Part shown: positions 7,510-18,100 of the stretch, piece by piece
Layout of the letters: every line of letters starts with the position of its first letter
Position numbering within the stretch: the first letter of the stretch is position 1
Assembly (NCBI GenBank): GCA_903917705.1
Contig: CAIXBQ010000132.1
Coordinates: forward strand, 1 to 32,918
Reading direction: 5' to 3'
From: an uncultured Verrucomicrobia subdivision 3 bacterium
Lineage (GTDB): Bacteria > Verrucomicrobiota > Verrucomicrobiia > Limisphaerales > UBA11358
Length of the DNA: 32,918 nucleotides
Notes under the pieces: generated by a model
Seen by the model: only the letters and a program-made list of their open reading frames with translations
Databases searched by the model: none
Told to the model about the DNA's origin: nothing
Position numbers and translations under genes: made by a program

Positions 7510-8823
7510 ATGCCCACGCTCACTTACCAATTTCAGGACCAGGCGCATCGCTTTCCGCTGGCTGACCGCTCCAGCATCGGTCGCGCGGAGGACAACGACC
7601 TTTGCGTGCCGTGCGATTCCATGTCGTCGCACCACGCAGTCGTCGCCCGCCACGGCGACGGTTTCCAAATCTCCGACGCCGGCAGCCGCAACGGGATTTT
7701 AGTGGATGGCCAGCCGGTTAATTCGCTCGATTTACCGGACGGCGCCGTCTTTGCGCTGGGCGATGTGGAGTTTGTTTTTTCCGCGGCCGACGAACCGGTT
7801 GAAACCGCCCCGCCGCCGGCCGCGCCGCCGGCAGCGGTTTCCCCGGATGTCGCCAGCCTGAAAGACGCGCACGACAAAATCCTCGCCGAAATCGGCAAGG
7901 TCATCGTCGGCCAGCGCGAGGTGCTCAACCAGATGCTCGTCGCGCTGTTTGCGCGCGGCCATTGCCTGCTCATCGGCGTGCCTGGTCTGGCGAAGACGCT
8001 GATGGTGAAAACGCTCGGCGACGCCGTGGATCTCGAATCGCGCCGCATCCAGTTCACGCCCGACCTCATGCCGTCGGATATCACCGGCACGGACATTCTC
8101 GAAGAGGATGCCGCCACCGGCAAGCGCGTCTTCCGTTTTCATCGCGGGCCGATCTTTGCAAACCTCCTGCTCGCCGATGAAATCAACCGCACGCCGCCCA
8201 AGACGCAGGCCGCGCTGCTCGAGGCGATGCAGGAACATCGCGTGACGATTTCCGGCACGAGTTATGATCTGCCGAACCCGTTCATGGTGCTGGCCACGCA
8301 GAATCCGATCGAGCAGGAGGGGACTTATCCGCTGCCCGAGGCGCAGCTTGACCGTTTCATGTTTTGCATCCACCTCGGCTATCCGACCGCGGCGGAAGAG
8401 CAGCAGGTCATCCTCGACACCACGCGCGATTTGCAGGCCGCCGTGACCGGCGCGCTCAATTCCGCGGAGGTGATCAAGCTTCAGCACCTGGTCCGCCAGG
8501 TGCCCGTGAGCGAACACGTTGCCCTCTACGCGATGAGCCTGGTCCGCGCCACGCGCCCGAACTCCGAAGGCTCGCCCGATTTCGTCAACCGCTGGGTCCG
8601 CTGGGGGGCGGGCACGCGCGCCGGGCAATATCTGTTGCTGGCGGCAAAGGCGCACGTTTTATTGCAAGGCCGGTTCAGTGTTTCCTGCGCCGATGTGCGC
8701 GAATACGCGCTGCCCGTGTTGCGCCACCGGATCTTCCCCAACTTCACCGCCGCCAGCGAAAGCGTCACGACGGATCAGATCGTAAAGAAGATCCTGGAAG
8801 CGGTGAAGGAGCCCCAATATTGA
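7510..8823 (+). CDS. FHA domain / MoxR-family AAA+ ATPase fusion
   Basis: A 437-residue cytoplasmic protein. Residues about 5-92 are an FHA domain, with the conserved GR at 24-25, SSHH at 39-42 and NG at 61-62; FHA domains bind phosphothreonine peptides. A Pro/Ala linker (98-110) leads to a MoxR AAA+ module at about 117-435: Walker A GVPGLAKT at 156-163, Walker B LLLADE near 219-224, sensor 1 ATQNP at 262-266 and EAQLDRF at 277-283. MoxR ATPases act as chaperones for vWA-domain partners, which lie directly downstream. The FHA fusion is unusual since most MoxR proteins are about 320-340 residues without it, and it suggests control by a Ser/Thr kinase not in this window. No Shine-Dalgarno site precedes the ATG; the leader is pyrimidine-rich. 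Confidence 0.95.
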   Translation: MPTLTYQFQDQAHRFPLADRSSIGRAEDNDLCVPCDSMSSHHAVVARHGDGFQISDAGSRNGILVDGQPVNSLDLPDGAVFALGDVEFVFSAADEPVETAPPPAAPPAAVSPDVASLKDAHDKILAEIGKVIVGQREVLNQMLVALFARGHCLLIGVPGLAKTLMVKTLGDAVDLESRRIQFTPDLMPSDITGTDILEEDAATGKRVFRFHRGPIFANLLLADEINRTPPKTQAALLEAMQEHRVTISGTSYDLPNPFMVLATQNPIEQEGTYPLPEAQLDRFMFCIHLGYPTAAEEQQVILDTTRDLQAAVTGALNSAEVIKLQHLVRQVPVSEHVALYAMSLVRATRPNSEGSPDFVNRWVRWGAGTRAGQYLLLAAKAHVLLQGRFSVSCADVREYALPVLRHRIFPNFTAASESVTTDQIVKKILEAVKEPQY

Positions 8824-8838
8824 AATGGTTGACTGGGA

Positions 8839-8896
8839 ATCGCGAATGACGAATGAAGCCGCGCCGATTCGCCGTTCCTGATTCGCCGTTCGCGAT
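8839..8896. repeat. Interrupted long inverted repeat between moxR-like and DUF58 genes
   Basis: ATCGCGAA at 8839-8846 pairs with TTCGCGAT at 8889-8896, then a 3/3 internal loop, then CGAAT at 8850-8854 pairs with ATTCG at 8881-8885. That is 13 bp of stem with a 26-base loop, ending three bases before the next start codon. The word ATTCGCCGTTC appears in both halves of the right side. It could act as an RNA element or be a repeated extragenic palindrome. Confidence 0.65.
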
Positions 8897-8899
8897 GGC

Positions 8900-9784
8900 A
8901 TGACTGCCGCCTATAAATACCTTCCACCCGAGCTCGCCGACCGGCTGCGCGGGTTGGGCGTGAGCGTGCGGCGCCCGGTGGAGGGCGGCTTGCAGGGCTT
9001 GCACCGGTCGCCGCATCACGGCGCGTCCGTGGAGTTTGCCGACTATCGCGAATACACGCGCGGTGATCCGCCGAACCGGATTGACTGGGCGGTTTACGCG
9101 CGCACCGACCGCCACGTCATCCGCCGCTATCAGGAAGAGACGAATCTCCGCGCCTACATATTGGTCGACACTTCCGAGAGCATGTCGTTTCGTGACGCTG
9201 GCCGGCTATCCAAGATGGACTACGCCTGTCACCTTGCCGCCGGACTGATGTTCGTGCTCGTCAACCAGTCTGATGCCGCCGGTTTGACGTTGTTCAACGA
9301 CGGGGTGCAAAAGCAATTTCCGCCCGTCGGCACGCTCGGCGGGTTGAGGCCGATGCTGCTCGCGCTGGAAGAAATCAAGCCGTCCGGCCGCAGCCGGATT
9401 GATCAGGCGTTGCACACGCTCGCCGAACAAATCCAGCGGCGCAGCCTCGTCATCTTGATCTCCGACCTGCTGCAAAATCCCGCGGACACGATTCGCGGCA
9501 TCCGCCATTTACAGCACAACAAGCATGAAGTCCTGGTGCTGCATACGCTCGACGCGGCGGAGATCAATTTGAATTTCAGCGGTTTCACCGAAGTGCGCGA
9601 ACTCGAAACCGGGGCGCGGCTGCCCATCCAGGCGGACGAAATCCGCGATGCCTATGCGCAGGAGGTGCAGAAATTTCTCGACGAACTCCGGCGCGGCTGC
9701 CTCGGCAGCCTCGCTGACTATCAACTCATTGACACCCGCACGCCGGTCGAGGAGGCGCTGCACGCCAAATTTGGGCAGCCATGA
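8900..9784 (+). CDS. DUF58 domain protein (von Willebrand A-like)
   Basis: A 294-residue soluble protein of the DUF58 family. The diagnostic motif EFADYREYTRGDPPNRIDW is at 45-63. It is followed by a vWA-like fold whose metal-site motif DTSES is at 90-94 (YILVDTSESMSF), then VILISDLLQ near 185-193 and VLVLHTLD near 213-220. DUF58 proteins are encoded next to MoxR ATPases in many phyla and are thought to be their client or partner. The stop overlaps the next start by four bases, so translation is probably coupled. A hairpin lies just before the start and no Shine-Dalgarno site is seen. Confidence 0.94.
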   Translation: MTAAYKYLPPELADRLRGLGVSVRRPVEGGLQGLHRSPHHGASVEFADYREYTRGDPPNRIDWAVYARTDRHVIRRYQEETNLRAYILVDTSESMSFRDAGRLSKMDYACHLAAGLMFVLVNQSDAAGLTLFNDGVQKQFPPVGTLGGLRPMLLALEEIKPSGRSRIDQALHTLAEQIQRRSLVILISDLLQNPADTIRGIRHLQHNKHEVLVLHTLDAAEINLNFSGFTEVRELETGARLPIQADEIRDAYAQEVQKFLDELRRGCLGSLADYQLIDTRTPVEEALHAKFGQP

Positions 9785-11868
9785 CCGGCCTCACCGCGCT
9801 CAACCCGTTGTTCCTGTCGCTGCTGCCGCTCGCGGCGTTGCCGGTGGTGTTCCATCTGTTTTTCCGGCTGAAAAAGTCGCCGCGCGTGTTTTCGACGTTG
9901 ATGTTTTTCGACCGCATCGATCCGAAACTTAACGCCCGCCGCCGCCTGCGCGAATGGATCATCCTGCTGCTGCGCACGCTGCTGATTTTGTTTCTGCTGC
10001 TCGCGCTCGCGAGACCCGTCTGGTTCGGCATCGGCCGGGAAGGATCCGTCGCCGTTGCGCTGGTGCTGGATAATTCCGGCTCGATGAGCGGCATCGGCGC
10101 CGACGGTCGCACCAAGCTCAAGGAGGCGGTGGACGCCGCGCGCGGCCTCGTGGCCCAACTCCGGGACCAGGATAGCGCGGGCATCGTTTTGCTTGTGGCT
10201 GATCCAGTCGTGCCGCTGCCCGCCGGCCTGACGGCGGACAAATCCGCGTTGCGCAACGCCCTTGACCGGATCAGCGAAACCGAGGCCAGCGGCAGCGTCG
10301 CCGCTGCGGTGGAGCGGGCGGGTGCGCTGTTTGAAAACAGTGCCGCCACGCACTTTGAAATCCATGTCCTCTCCGATTTGCAGTCGGAAAAATGGGGCGC
10401 GCCGCCGGTGAATCTCCGCGCGCCGCGCCCCGGCGCAAGTCTCGTCGTTCACCGCGTGCCCTCGCCCAACCAGCCGAAATCCAACGTCTCGATGGTGGGG
10501 GTGCGGCTGCCGACCAAAGTGATCCTTTCCGGCCGAAAGTTGCCGCTGGAGGTGCAGCTGGCCAATGCGCTGAACCGTGAAAGCCGCGTGCGCCTGAACT
10601 GGCTCACCGATGCCGGAACGCGCGGCAGTGATGAAGTCATTCTGCCGGCGAAGTCCGAAAAGACGGCCGCCATCACGCTCGAATCGCAAAGTCCCGGGTT
10701 TCGCTGGGCCGGTCTCCAGCTTGAAGGTGACGACTTCGACGCTGACAATCGCGCTTTCATCGGTTTCAATTGTCAGGAGAAAAGGAACGTCATCTTTGCC
10801 GGCAAGGCGTCTGACTTCGGCCAGCTGCCGCTCGCAGTTTCGCCCGCTGGCGATGGCAAATTATCCGGCCTGATTGCGTCGTTCGTGGAGGCACCGGATT
10901 TTTCCGGCGGTTTCCTGGCGCTGACGTGGGATACGTTCGCGACCGATTCGCCGGCGCGCTGGGCCAGGCTGAAAACCTTTCTCGAAGCCGGCGGCAGCGC
11001 ACTCATTGTGCCGGCGGCGACCGCGACGGCAAATTTATCTCCGCCGCCCGACTGGCTCATTGCTGCGCCCGGCGGTTTTCAAACTGCGTCGAATGGTCTC
11101 GCGCTCGTCGCGTTGGACAAGGCGAATTCAGTTTTCAGTGATTTGCGCGATGAGAAGGGCGACATCGCGCTGCGCAACGTGAAAGTCTTCCGTTTTCTAC
11201 CGCTTCGATCGTCGCCAAACGCCACGCCCGTTCTGGGATTGGAAGATGGTCGTGCCTTGCTGGCGGAACAGAAAGTCGGCAAAGGCCGGTTGTTCATCAG
11301 CGGTTTGGCTTTTGATTCTGCCTGGAGCACGCTGACGTTGAAACCGGGTTTCATCGCCTTGGCCCAAAATCTCGCGTTTGTGCAAACCGGCGCGGAGACG
11401 AACATCGTTTCGCTGGTCGCCGGCGAACCGCTGCGGCTCAGGCTGCCGGCCAAGGACCCGTTGCAAGTCCAGTCGCTTGGCGGCAGCCCGCTGGATTGGA
11501 AAGGCACGCCGGCTCAGTTCGCCACGCTGCCGCGCTCCGGGGTTTATGCCGCCCGCGGCGAAAAAGAAACCATCTACGTTGCCGTCCGCGCATCGGAAAA
11601 AGAAGGCCGCCAGACCTTCATCGCCGGTGATGCGCTGCCGGCGCTCGGGTCGCTGGCGTATTCGGTAAAAGATTTCAGCGGCGGTGAATCGCTTGTCTCG
11701 GAATTCCGGCGGTTGGAAAAGTCGTTCGACTTGAGTCCGCTGCTGCTGCTGCTCGCCCTGGCGGCATTGGCGGCGGAAGGCTGGCTGGCCAATCCGCCAC
11801 CGCTCAAGGCGAAGCTGGTGACCAAGTCAAAACCCGATCTCGAGGAGGAAAATGTTGTCACCCGCTGA
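9781..11868 (+). CDS. BatA-type membrane protein with von Willebrand A domain
   Basis: A 695-residue inner-membrane protein. The N-terminus LNPLFLSLLPLAALPVVFHLFFRLKK and a second hydrophobic helix at about 58-82 form the BatA N-terminal domain. A vWA domain follows with the metal-site motif DNSGS at 97-101, then LVADPVVPLPAG and HVLSDLQSEKW. The middle is a large soluble, probably periplasmic, part containing a GATase-like stretch (residues about 360-520). A C-terminal helix at about 653-668 (LLLLLALAALAAE) returns to the membrane, followed by a short charged tail. It overlaps the DUF58 gene by four bases and the next gene by 17. Bacteroides Bat proteins are linked to oxygen tolerance, but that role should not be assumed here. 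Confidence 0.92.
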   Translation: MTGLTALNPLFLSLLPLAALPVVFHLFFRLKKSPRVFSTLMFFDRIDPKLNARRRLREWIILLLRTLLILFLLLALARPVWFGIGREGSVAVALVLDNSGSMSGIGADGRTKLKEAVDAARGLVAQLRDQDSAGIVLLVADPVVPLPAGLTADKSALRNALDRISETEASGSVAAAVERAGALFENSAATHFEIHVLSDLQSEKWGAPPVNLRAPRPGASLVVHRVPSPNQPKSNVSMVGVRLPTKVILSGRKLPLEVQLANALNRESRVRLNWLTDAGTRGSDEVILPAKSEKTAAITLESQSPGFRWAGLQLEGDDFDADNRAFIGFNCQEKRNVIFAGKASDFGQLPLAVSPAGDGKLSGLIASFVEAPDFSGGFLALTWDTFATDSPARWARLKTFLEAGGSALIVPAATATANLSPPPDWLIAAPGGFQTASNGLALVALDKANSVFSDLRDEKGDIALRNVKVFRFLPLRSSPNATPVLGLEDGRALLAEQKVGKGRLFISGLAFDSAWSTLTLKPGFIALAQNLAFVQTGAETNIVSLVAGEPLRLRLPAKDPLQVQSLGGSPLDWKGTPAQFATLPRSGVYAARGEKETIYVAVRASEKEGRQTFIAGDALPALGSLAYSVKDFSGGESLVSEFRRLEKSFDLSPLLLLLALAALAAEGWLANPPPLKAKLVTKSKPDLEEENVVTR

Positions 11869-14074
11869 CCATCTTCTGCTGGCAGTGATCCAATGGCATC
11901 CCCGCTTCAGCGGTGTCTGGTGCGGGGCGATCATGTTCGCGGCGGCGGCGTGGCTGTATTATTTGCAGCGCCGGATACTGCGACGCGTTCAGCCCGGCAA
12001 AGCGCGCTGGCTGCTGCTACCGAAGGTCCTGGCGCTGGTGGCGCTGTTGTTTGTGCTGTTCGATCCGGTTTCCGCGGTGCAGAAAAACGAGGTGACCAAA
12101 GGCAAATTGCTCGTGCTCGTGGATTCGTCGGCTTCGATGGAAGTGGCGGACGACTATCGTCAGCCGCGGATCGCCCGCGCCCGAAACATCGTCGAGTCCT
12201 GGAAGAGCGCGTTGCCGCGCGACGTGAGCGTGGACGAGTTGGAATTCGACACGACGATACATTCGCCCGGGGTGAAATCTGCTGCGGACCGGCGCGGCAC
12301 GGATTTGGGCGGTTGTCTGCTGGCTTTGTCCGAACGAAATGACCTGGCGTCGTATCTTGGCGTCGCGCTACTCACCGACGGCGGCGATGAGCTGTTGGAA
12401 AATCCGGCGATGCCCAAGCTGCCGCTCTACGTCGTCGGTATCGATGCGGATCCGTCAGCGTGGAACGATGTTGCCGTGGTCGGCGCGGAATGTCCGGCGT
12501 CGGCGGAGAAGGACGTGAATTTTGAAATCAGCGCCGATTTGCAGGCGCGCGCCGGCCATGGCGGCGGTTTTGCGCAACGGTTGGCCCAGGTTCACGTGGT
12601 GCTGGAGCACGCAACCGGGACCAATGCTTGGGCCAAAATTGGCGGCCAGACCGTGGATTTGTCGAATCTGCACAGGGTCGTCCGGCTGCCGGTGATCAGC
12701 AGCGAGGTGGGAATCCAGCGTTTTCGCGTGAACGTTGAACCGGTGGACGGCGAACTCTCGCCGCTCAATAACTCACGCATCGTCACGGTGAACGTGCAAA
12801 AAAAATCACTGCATGTCTTGTTCTTCGCCGAAGAACTCGGCCAGGAATTCAAAGTGCTGCGCAATGAGCTCGCGCACGACCCGGGCATCGCATTCACCGC
12901 GCTGTTTCGCACGACCGCGAGCCGCTACATGCTGCAGGGCGACCGGCAGCCGGGCGATGAGGCGCTGGCGGACGGATTTCCGGCGACGAAAAAAGGGCTC
13001 GAACCCTACGACGCGATTGTGATCGGCTCGTTTCCGGCAGCGGATTATTCGCCGGCGCAGATGCAGGCGCTGGCGCAATATTGCGAGAACGGCGGCACGG
13101 TTTTCTTTCTCGGCGGCGATTCGTCATTCGGCCGCGGCGGTTATGCGAACACGCCGCTGGCCGCGCTGTTTCCGTGGCGGATTTCCGACCGCGAGCCGGA
13201 GCCGGCCCACGGAATCTTTCCCGTGCGAGTCCCGCCGATGGGCACCGGCAATCCGATGCTCGCGGGCATTGAAGAGATTGTCGCGCGCAACAGTGTCACC
13301 TTCGACGCGGTGAATTTCGTGGATGAATTGAAACCCGGCGCGCAATCCCTGCTCGGCACCCGCGTCGGTGAACGCGAACTGGCGGTCGTGGCCACGCAGC
13401 CGTTTGGCAAGGGCAAGGTCATGGCCATCGCCAGCAGCACGCTCTGGAAATGGGCGTTGCAGCCGGAGCCGGTGCGCCCGGCTTACGGACTTTTCTGGCG
13501 GCAGTCGGTGCGCATCCTGACCGGCAAAACCGAGGGTGGGCAGAATCTGGACGTGCGCTGGAACAAGGATTTTTACCGGCCCGGCGAAATGGCTGCCAGC
13601 GAAATTCACGTGCTCGGCGCCGATTTGGCGGCGTTGCAATTCAATGCGACGCTGTCGGCCAGAAACCAGCCCGAACCAGTGACGGTCGAGCCGGTGGCCG
13701 GCCAATCGCAGACGTTCGCGGTGAGGTTCCGTTTCCGCGAACGCGGCGATTACAATTTCCGGCTCGTGGCGTATCGTGGTGCGCGAGTGCTGGAAACTTA
13801 CGAAAAGAATTTTCCAGTCGCGCCGCTGCTGCCGGAGGGTTCGCGGTTGGAAACTGACGAAATATTCTTAAAGAAGCTCGCCGAGGCTGGTGGCGGGGCT
13901 TACTTCCGCGAGGGCGAGGCGGGGCAGCTTCCGGCTCAATTTACCGGAAAATATTCGCGCAAAATCACCGTTGAGGAATCGTCGCTGGCGGAAGCCGGGC
14001 CGTGGTTTTTACTGGTATTCCTCGGCGTATTGGTGTTTGAGTGGATCTTGCGTCGGAAGCTGGGTTTGTTTTAG
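11852..14074 (+). CDS. Second membrane vWA / GATase-like protein (BatA/BatB-like)
   Basis: A 740-residue membrane protein. Two N-terminal helices (about 22-37 and 53-74) precede a vWA domain with DSSAS at 91-95. A GATase1-like domain follows at about 385-560 (YDAIVIGSFPAADYSPAQM, YCENGGTVFFLGGD, GKGKVMAIASSTLWKWAL). Then come an Ig-like stretch and a last membrane helix near 718-733 (WFLLVFLGVLVFEWIL). The ATG lies inside the preceding gene behind a strong Shine-Dalgarno GAGGAGG at 11842-11848, showing deliberate re-initiation. It is probably a partner of the preceding vWA protein in one complex; the arrangement matches vWA pairs seen in Planctomycetes and Verrucomicrobia. Confidence 0.92.
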   Translation: MLSPADHLLLAVIQWHPRFSGVWCGAIMFAAAAWLYYLQRRILRRVQPGKARWLLLPKVLALVALLFVLFDPVSAVQKNEVTKGKLLVLVDSSASMEVADDYRQPRIARARNIVESWKSALPRDVSVDELEFDTTIHSPGVKSAADRRGTDLGGCLLALSERNDLASYLGVALLTDGGDELLENPAMPKLPLYVVGIDADPSAWNDVAVVGAECPASAEKDVNFEISADLQARAGHGGGFAQRLAQVHVVLEHATGTNAWAKIGGQTVDLSNLHRVVRLPVISSEVGIQRFRVNVEPVDGELSPLNNSRIVTVNVQKKSLHVLFFAEELGQEFKVLRNELAHDPGIAFTALFRTTASRYMLQGDRQPGDEALADGFPATKKGLEPYDAIVIGSFPAADYSPAQMQALAQYCENGGTVFFLGGDSSFGRGGYANTPLAALFPWRISDREPEPAHGIFPVRVPPMGTGNPMLAGIEEIVARNSVTFDAVNFVDELKPGAQSLLGTRVGERELAVVATQPFGKGKVMAIASSTLWKWALQPEPVRPAYGLFWRQSVRILTGKTEGGQNLDVRWNKDFYRPGEMAASEIHVLGADLAALQFNATLSARNQPEPVTVEPVAGQSQTFAVRFRFRERGDYNFRLVAYRGARVLETYEKNFPVAPLLPEGSRLETDEIFLKKLAEAGGGAYFREGEAGQLPAQFTGKYSRKITVEESSLAEAGPWFLLVFLGVLVFEWILRRKLGLF

Positions 14075-14076
14075 CC

Positions 14077-15132
14077 ATGAATATTCGGAATTCCAGTTTG
14101 TGTTTCATCCTCCTGCTGATTTGCGGCAGTGCGACGGCATTGGCGCAAGACCGGCCGGGCCAGGTTGAATATTCCGATGGCAACAACTTGGCCGGCGTCA
14201 TTTCGCTTACGCCGGGAAGCCAATTAAAGATCCAGGCCGGCAAGGAAGTCCGCGTGCTTGCGCTGGAGCGCGTGGCGGAAATGCAGTTCGCGGCGGAGCG
14301 ACAGGAAATGGAGCGCGCGTGGCGGTTTCGGGAAGCCGGCCAGACCGCGAAGGAATATTTCGGCAACCCGTATCCCGTGCTCTATCTTGCCACGACGGTG
14401 ACGCTCGGCGATGGTGAAAAAATCACCGGTCACCTATATACGACCGTGCTTTACGTGGCGGACGGCGACAAGGTGCAGAAAATCATCCTGTTGGCAAAGC
14501 AACGAGGCAAGGAAGGCGAAACCTTTCAGTCGGTGGTTTATCCCAAAATCATTTCCTTCGGCGACCGCGCGGCCAAAACGGAGGCGATGATTCAATTGAG
14601 ACTTTCCGGCCTGCCGGCGAAGTCTCAAGTCGTCGGCCTCACGCGCGGCGCACTGGTGCGGCTGGAGGCAAAGTCGCACGGAGCCGATGGTGAATTTGAG
14701 ATGCCCTCGCCGCTGGGCCAGGAATTCTTCATTGCTGCAAAGAGTGCAGCCAAAATCACCGTGGGCTGGCCGAAAACGCCGGATGAGGCAATGGTTACGC
14801 AGGTGCGCAATGCGCTGACCAACTCCGAGGACTTTTTTGACGACCGCCGGGTGCTGGGCGCGTTTTTGGACACGACGAATTCGGAAATCTATTCATTGAT
14901 CCTGGCCGCGCGCAAAGGCAAGACCACTTTGGACGAAACCCGCAGCCAGCCGTGGCGGCTGGAGATTTACCGTTGGAAGCAGGACGACGACGGGCGCGTG
15001 ATGCTCGCTGGCCATGATCACTTCTTCCGCGGCATCGGCGCGAAGGACGAGGCGTTGCCAGCGGTGGAATTGTCCGAAAAACTGTGGCAGCTTCACCGGA
15101 GCGGCGGCGTTTGGACGTGCCCTGACCAATGA
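14077..15132 (+). CDS. Secreted protein of unknown function in vWA operon
   Basis: I take the ATG at 14077, two bases after the previous stop, because it opens a signal peptide (MNIRNSSLCFILLLICGSATALAQ) with a cut after ALA; a GTG at 14041 is upstream in frame. The mature protein of about 327 residues is mostly beta-strand with several small-barrel-like repeats (QVEYSDGNNLAGVISLTPGSQLKI, LATTVTLGDGEKITGHLY, SQVVGLTRGALVRLEA). I recognise no family. The end overlaps the DUF4175 gene by four bases, so it is most likely a periplasmic component of the same complex. Confidence 0.85.
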   Translation: MNIRNSSLCFILLLICGSATALAQDRPGQVEYSDGNNLAGVISLTPGSQLKIQAGKEVRVLALERVAEMQFAAERQEMERAWRFREAGQTAKEYFGNPYPVLYLATTVTLGDGEKITGHLYTTVLYVADGDKVQKIILLAKQRGKEGETFQSVVYPKIISFGDRAAKTEAMIQLRLSGLPAKSQVVGLTRGALVRLEAKSHGADGEFEMPSPLGQEFFIAAKSAAKITVGWPKTPDEAMVTQVRNALTNSEDFFDDRRVLGAFLDTTNSEIYSLILAARKGKTTLDETRSQPWRLEIYRWKQDDDGRVMLAGHDHFFRGIGAKDEALPAVELSEKLWQLHRSGGVWTCPDQ

Positions 15133-18100
15133 TACCAGCAGACAACCATCTTGGAAAAATCGTGACGGCAGCGGGCGCGCGGCTCAAATGGTCGGCGCTG
15201 CTTGCGGGTTTCTGCTGGTGGCTCGCCGTCTGTCTCGGCTTGTGGCTCGTGCTGCTGGTGCTGGACAACCTGTTGAGCCTGCCGGCCGGTTTGCGGCTGC
15301 CGCTCGCGCTCGGTGGCGCGGCGTTTAGCGCGTTTCATCTGTTCCAAAAAGTGCTGCGACCGGCGTGTCGCAAACAGACGCTGGAGCGCACGGCCGTGAT
15401 GCTCGAACAGCGTTATGGCATCCGGGAAAATCTCCTGATCAACGCGGTGCAATTCCAGCGGCAGCGGCTGCGACCGGAAGAACTGGCATTCGCGGACAAA
15501 ACCATCGCCCGGTCAGGCGAGTTTGCAGATGGCGTTCGCTTCCGTGAACTCTGGGACTGGCGCGGGTTGCGGGCTTGGGGTGGCGCGGCGGCGTTGGTGT
15601 TGCTGTTATGGGGTGGTTTTATTGGGTTTTTCCCACGACAATTCCACGCCTCGGTCGGGCGTTATGCGCTGCCGCTAGGCGACACGCCGCCGCCGGGAAA
15701 TTGGTCACTGAAACTCACGCCCTCGGCCGACGTGATTGTGCCCGAAGGTGGCAGTCTCGACGTGGCGCTGGAGGTCGAATCGTCCGGCCGTCAGGCGCTC
15801 GTGAAAACGCCGGTGCTGGTCTGGGAGGAACGCGCCGAGTTTGTGCCGCCGCTGCAAAGCGCCGGTGAAAACATTCCGCTTACGCCGGGGGACAAGAAAT
15901 TTCTCCACACCTTTGCCAACATCCAGACGCCGTTTGCGTTTCGCGTTTTTGCCGGCGATAGCTATACGCGCAGCGTCCAGGTGAAGGTCCAGCCGCTGCC
16001 GCACCTGAAAGACCCGCTGTTTCGCGTCACGCCGCCGGCTTACACCGGCCGCATGCCGCAAACGATTCCCGGTCCCCCGGCGCCGGTCAGCGTGCTGCCG
16101 GGTTCGGAACTGGAAATCTCCTTCCGGGTGCAACCGGCCATTGACCTGGCGACGTGGAATCAATCCGGCAAAACGGCGGAGTTCAAAAACAAGGGCGAAG
16201 TCTGGACGGCGACCGCAACCGTTACCAACGCCGGCGCATATGAAATCTCCGTGCGGACCGGCGCCGCCCCGGACGCGGTGACGCTGGCGCGCGGCGATGT
16301 TCAATTGTTGCCGGATAATCCCCCGGAGGTGGATTTCGTCACGGCGGACCGCAACCGCATTGTGCAGTTCGGCCAGACCCTGTCGCTCGACGTGGCGGCG
16401 CGCGATGACTTCGGGTTGGCGGAAATCTTCATCGTCGCGCGACCCGCGGAAAAAGAGGATTCCGGCACGGTTGTGAAAAAATGGACTTATCTCGGCCCTC
16501 CCGGCAGTCCCGGCCCGGTGCGGGAGACGCTCGTGCTGACGATTGATCCGCGCGTGTTTGAGTCGGGCGCGACGTATTATCTCGAAGCGCTGGCGAATGA
16601 TTTCCGGCCCGGTGGCACGCCGTCCCGGTCGCGGCCCATTGTGCTGCGCGTGAAATCGCCGGATGACATCACGTTGCCCGAGGGTGATCCGCTTGAACCG
16701 GCGTTCGCGGAACTGAAGCGCGCGGTGGCATCGCAGGAAAAATCCACCCGGCTTACGTCCAATCTGAAAATGTATCTCGACGATGTCATTGCCCGGCACG
16801 CGGTGGGCAATCAGGCGATGGCGATTGGCGCGGAACAAAATGACGCCATCAGCCACGGCCGGCAGTCGGTGGTGTTATTTGACCAGCAGCCGGATGGGAA
16901 AATCTTTTCCGAGGCGCTGTCGCCGCTGGTCTACCAGGACATGTCAGGGGTGCAAACGGATTTGCGGGGACTGGCCGCCTTGGCCAGAACGGATTTGCCG
17001 GCGCGCGTGCCGGACATTGAATTGCGGCAGGAGCGGATTCTGGCGCGTCTGTTGAACTTGTTGGGGCAGGTGGCCGACGCCCGCGCCGACAAATTGAAGT
17101 CGGTCGCCGATGGCAAGGATGTCAGGCAGCCGCCGGCGGCGCTCGTGGAGCAGGAAAAACAGTTGCTCGATGACGCGAAACAATTCATCGCGGATCAGGA
17201 ACGGATTTTGGAAAAGAGCAAGCTGCTCGCCGACAAGGGGCCGGAAGATCTGACGCAGGAGCAAAAAGACATTCTCGGTGAGATGTCGCGCGAGGAGGAA
17301 AAGTGGGCAAAATATTTTGAGGAAAAACTGACGGATTTCAGCAAGCTGCCGCAACAGGATTTTGCCGATTCATCGCTGGCGCAGGAATTGAATTCGGTTT
17401 ATCAGGAAGTGCAGGCGGCCACCAACGCGCTGGCGCAGAAAAACGTGGAGCTGGCCGTGCCGGCGGAGCAGTCGGGATTGGAAAATGCGAAGAAACTTGA
17501 GAACAACCTTGAACGCTGGCTGGCCACGGCGCCAGACAATATCAAATGGAGCATGGAAGAGCCGCCGGCGCCGGCGGACATCGCGATGGCGGAACTGCCA
17601 AAGGAACTCGAGGATATCGTCGGCGAGTTGCTCGACAAGGAAGACGCGATGACGCCCGCCGTGGAGGACGTGACGAGTTCGTGGATGGATTCGCTCGACA
17701 AAGGGGCCGGCTGGGGCACTGGCGATGGGCCGATTTCCGACATGAGCGCGAAAGGTGTGACGGGCAACGTATTGCCGAACCAAAACGAAGTCGGCGGCCG
17801 TTCGGGCGAAGGCCGGTCCGGCCGCAGTCATGGTCAGATGGTCTCCGACACGGCGGAGGGCAAGGGCGGTCGCGAGACGCCGACGCGGCTGGATCCCGAG
17901 CCGTTCGAGCAGGGCAGTGTGAAAGATTCGGACAAGAGCGATCATGGCGGCGCCACCGGCGGTGGCAAGCTGAGCGGGTTTGCGGGTGAAGGTTTGCGCG
18001 GCCCGACCGCGCCGGGTTCAAACCAGAAAATGCCGCGGCTCGCGGAGCAGCAGGCGAAGATCCGGCAGCAGGCGGAAGCGCTGGCGTTGCAGTTGCGGAA

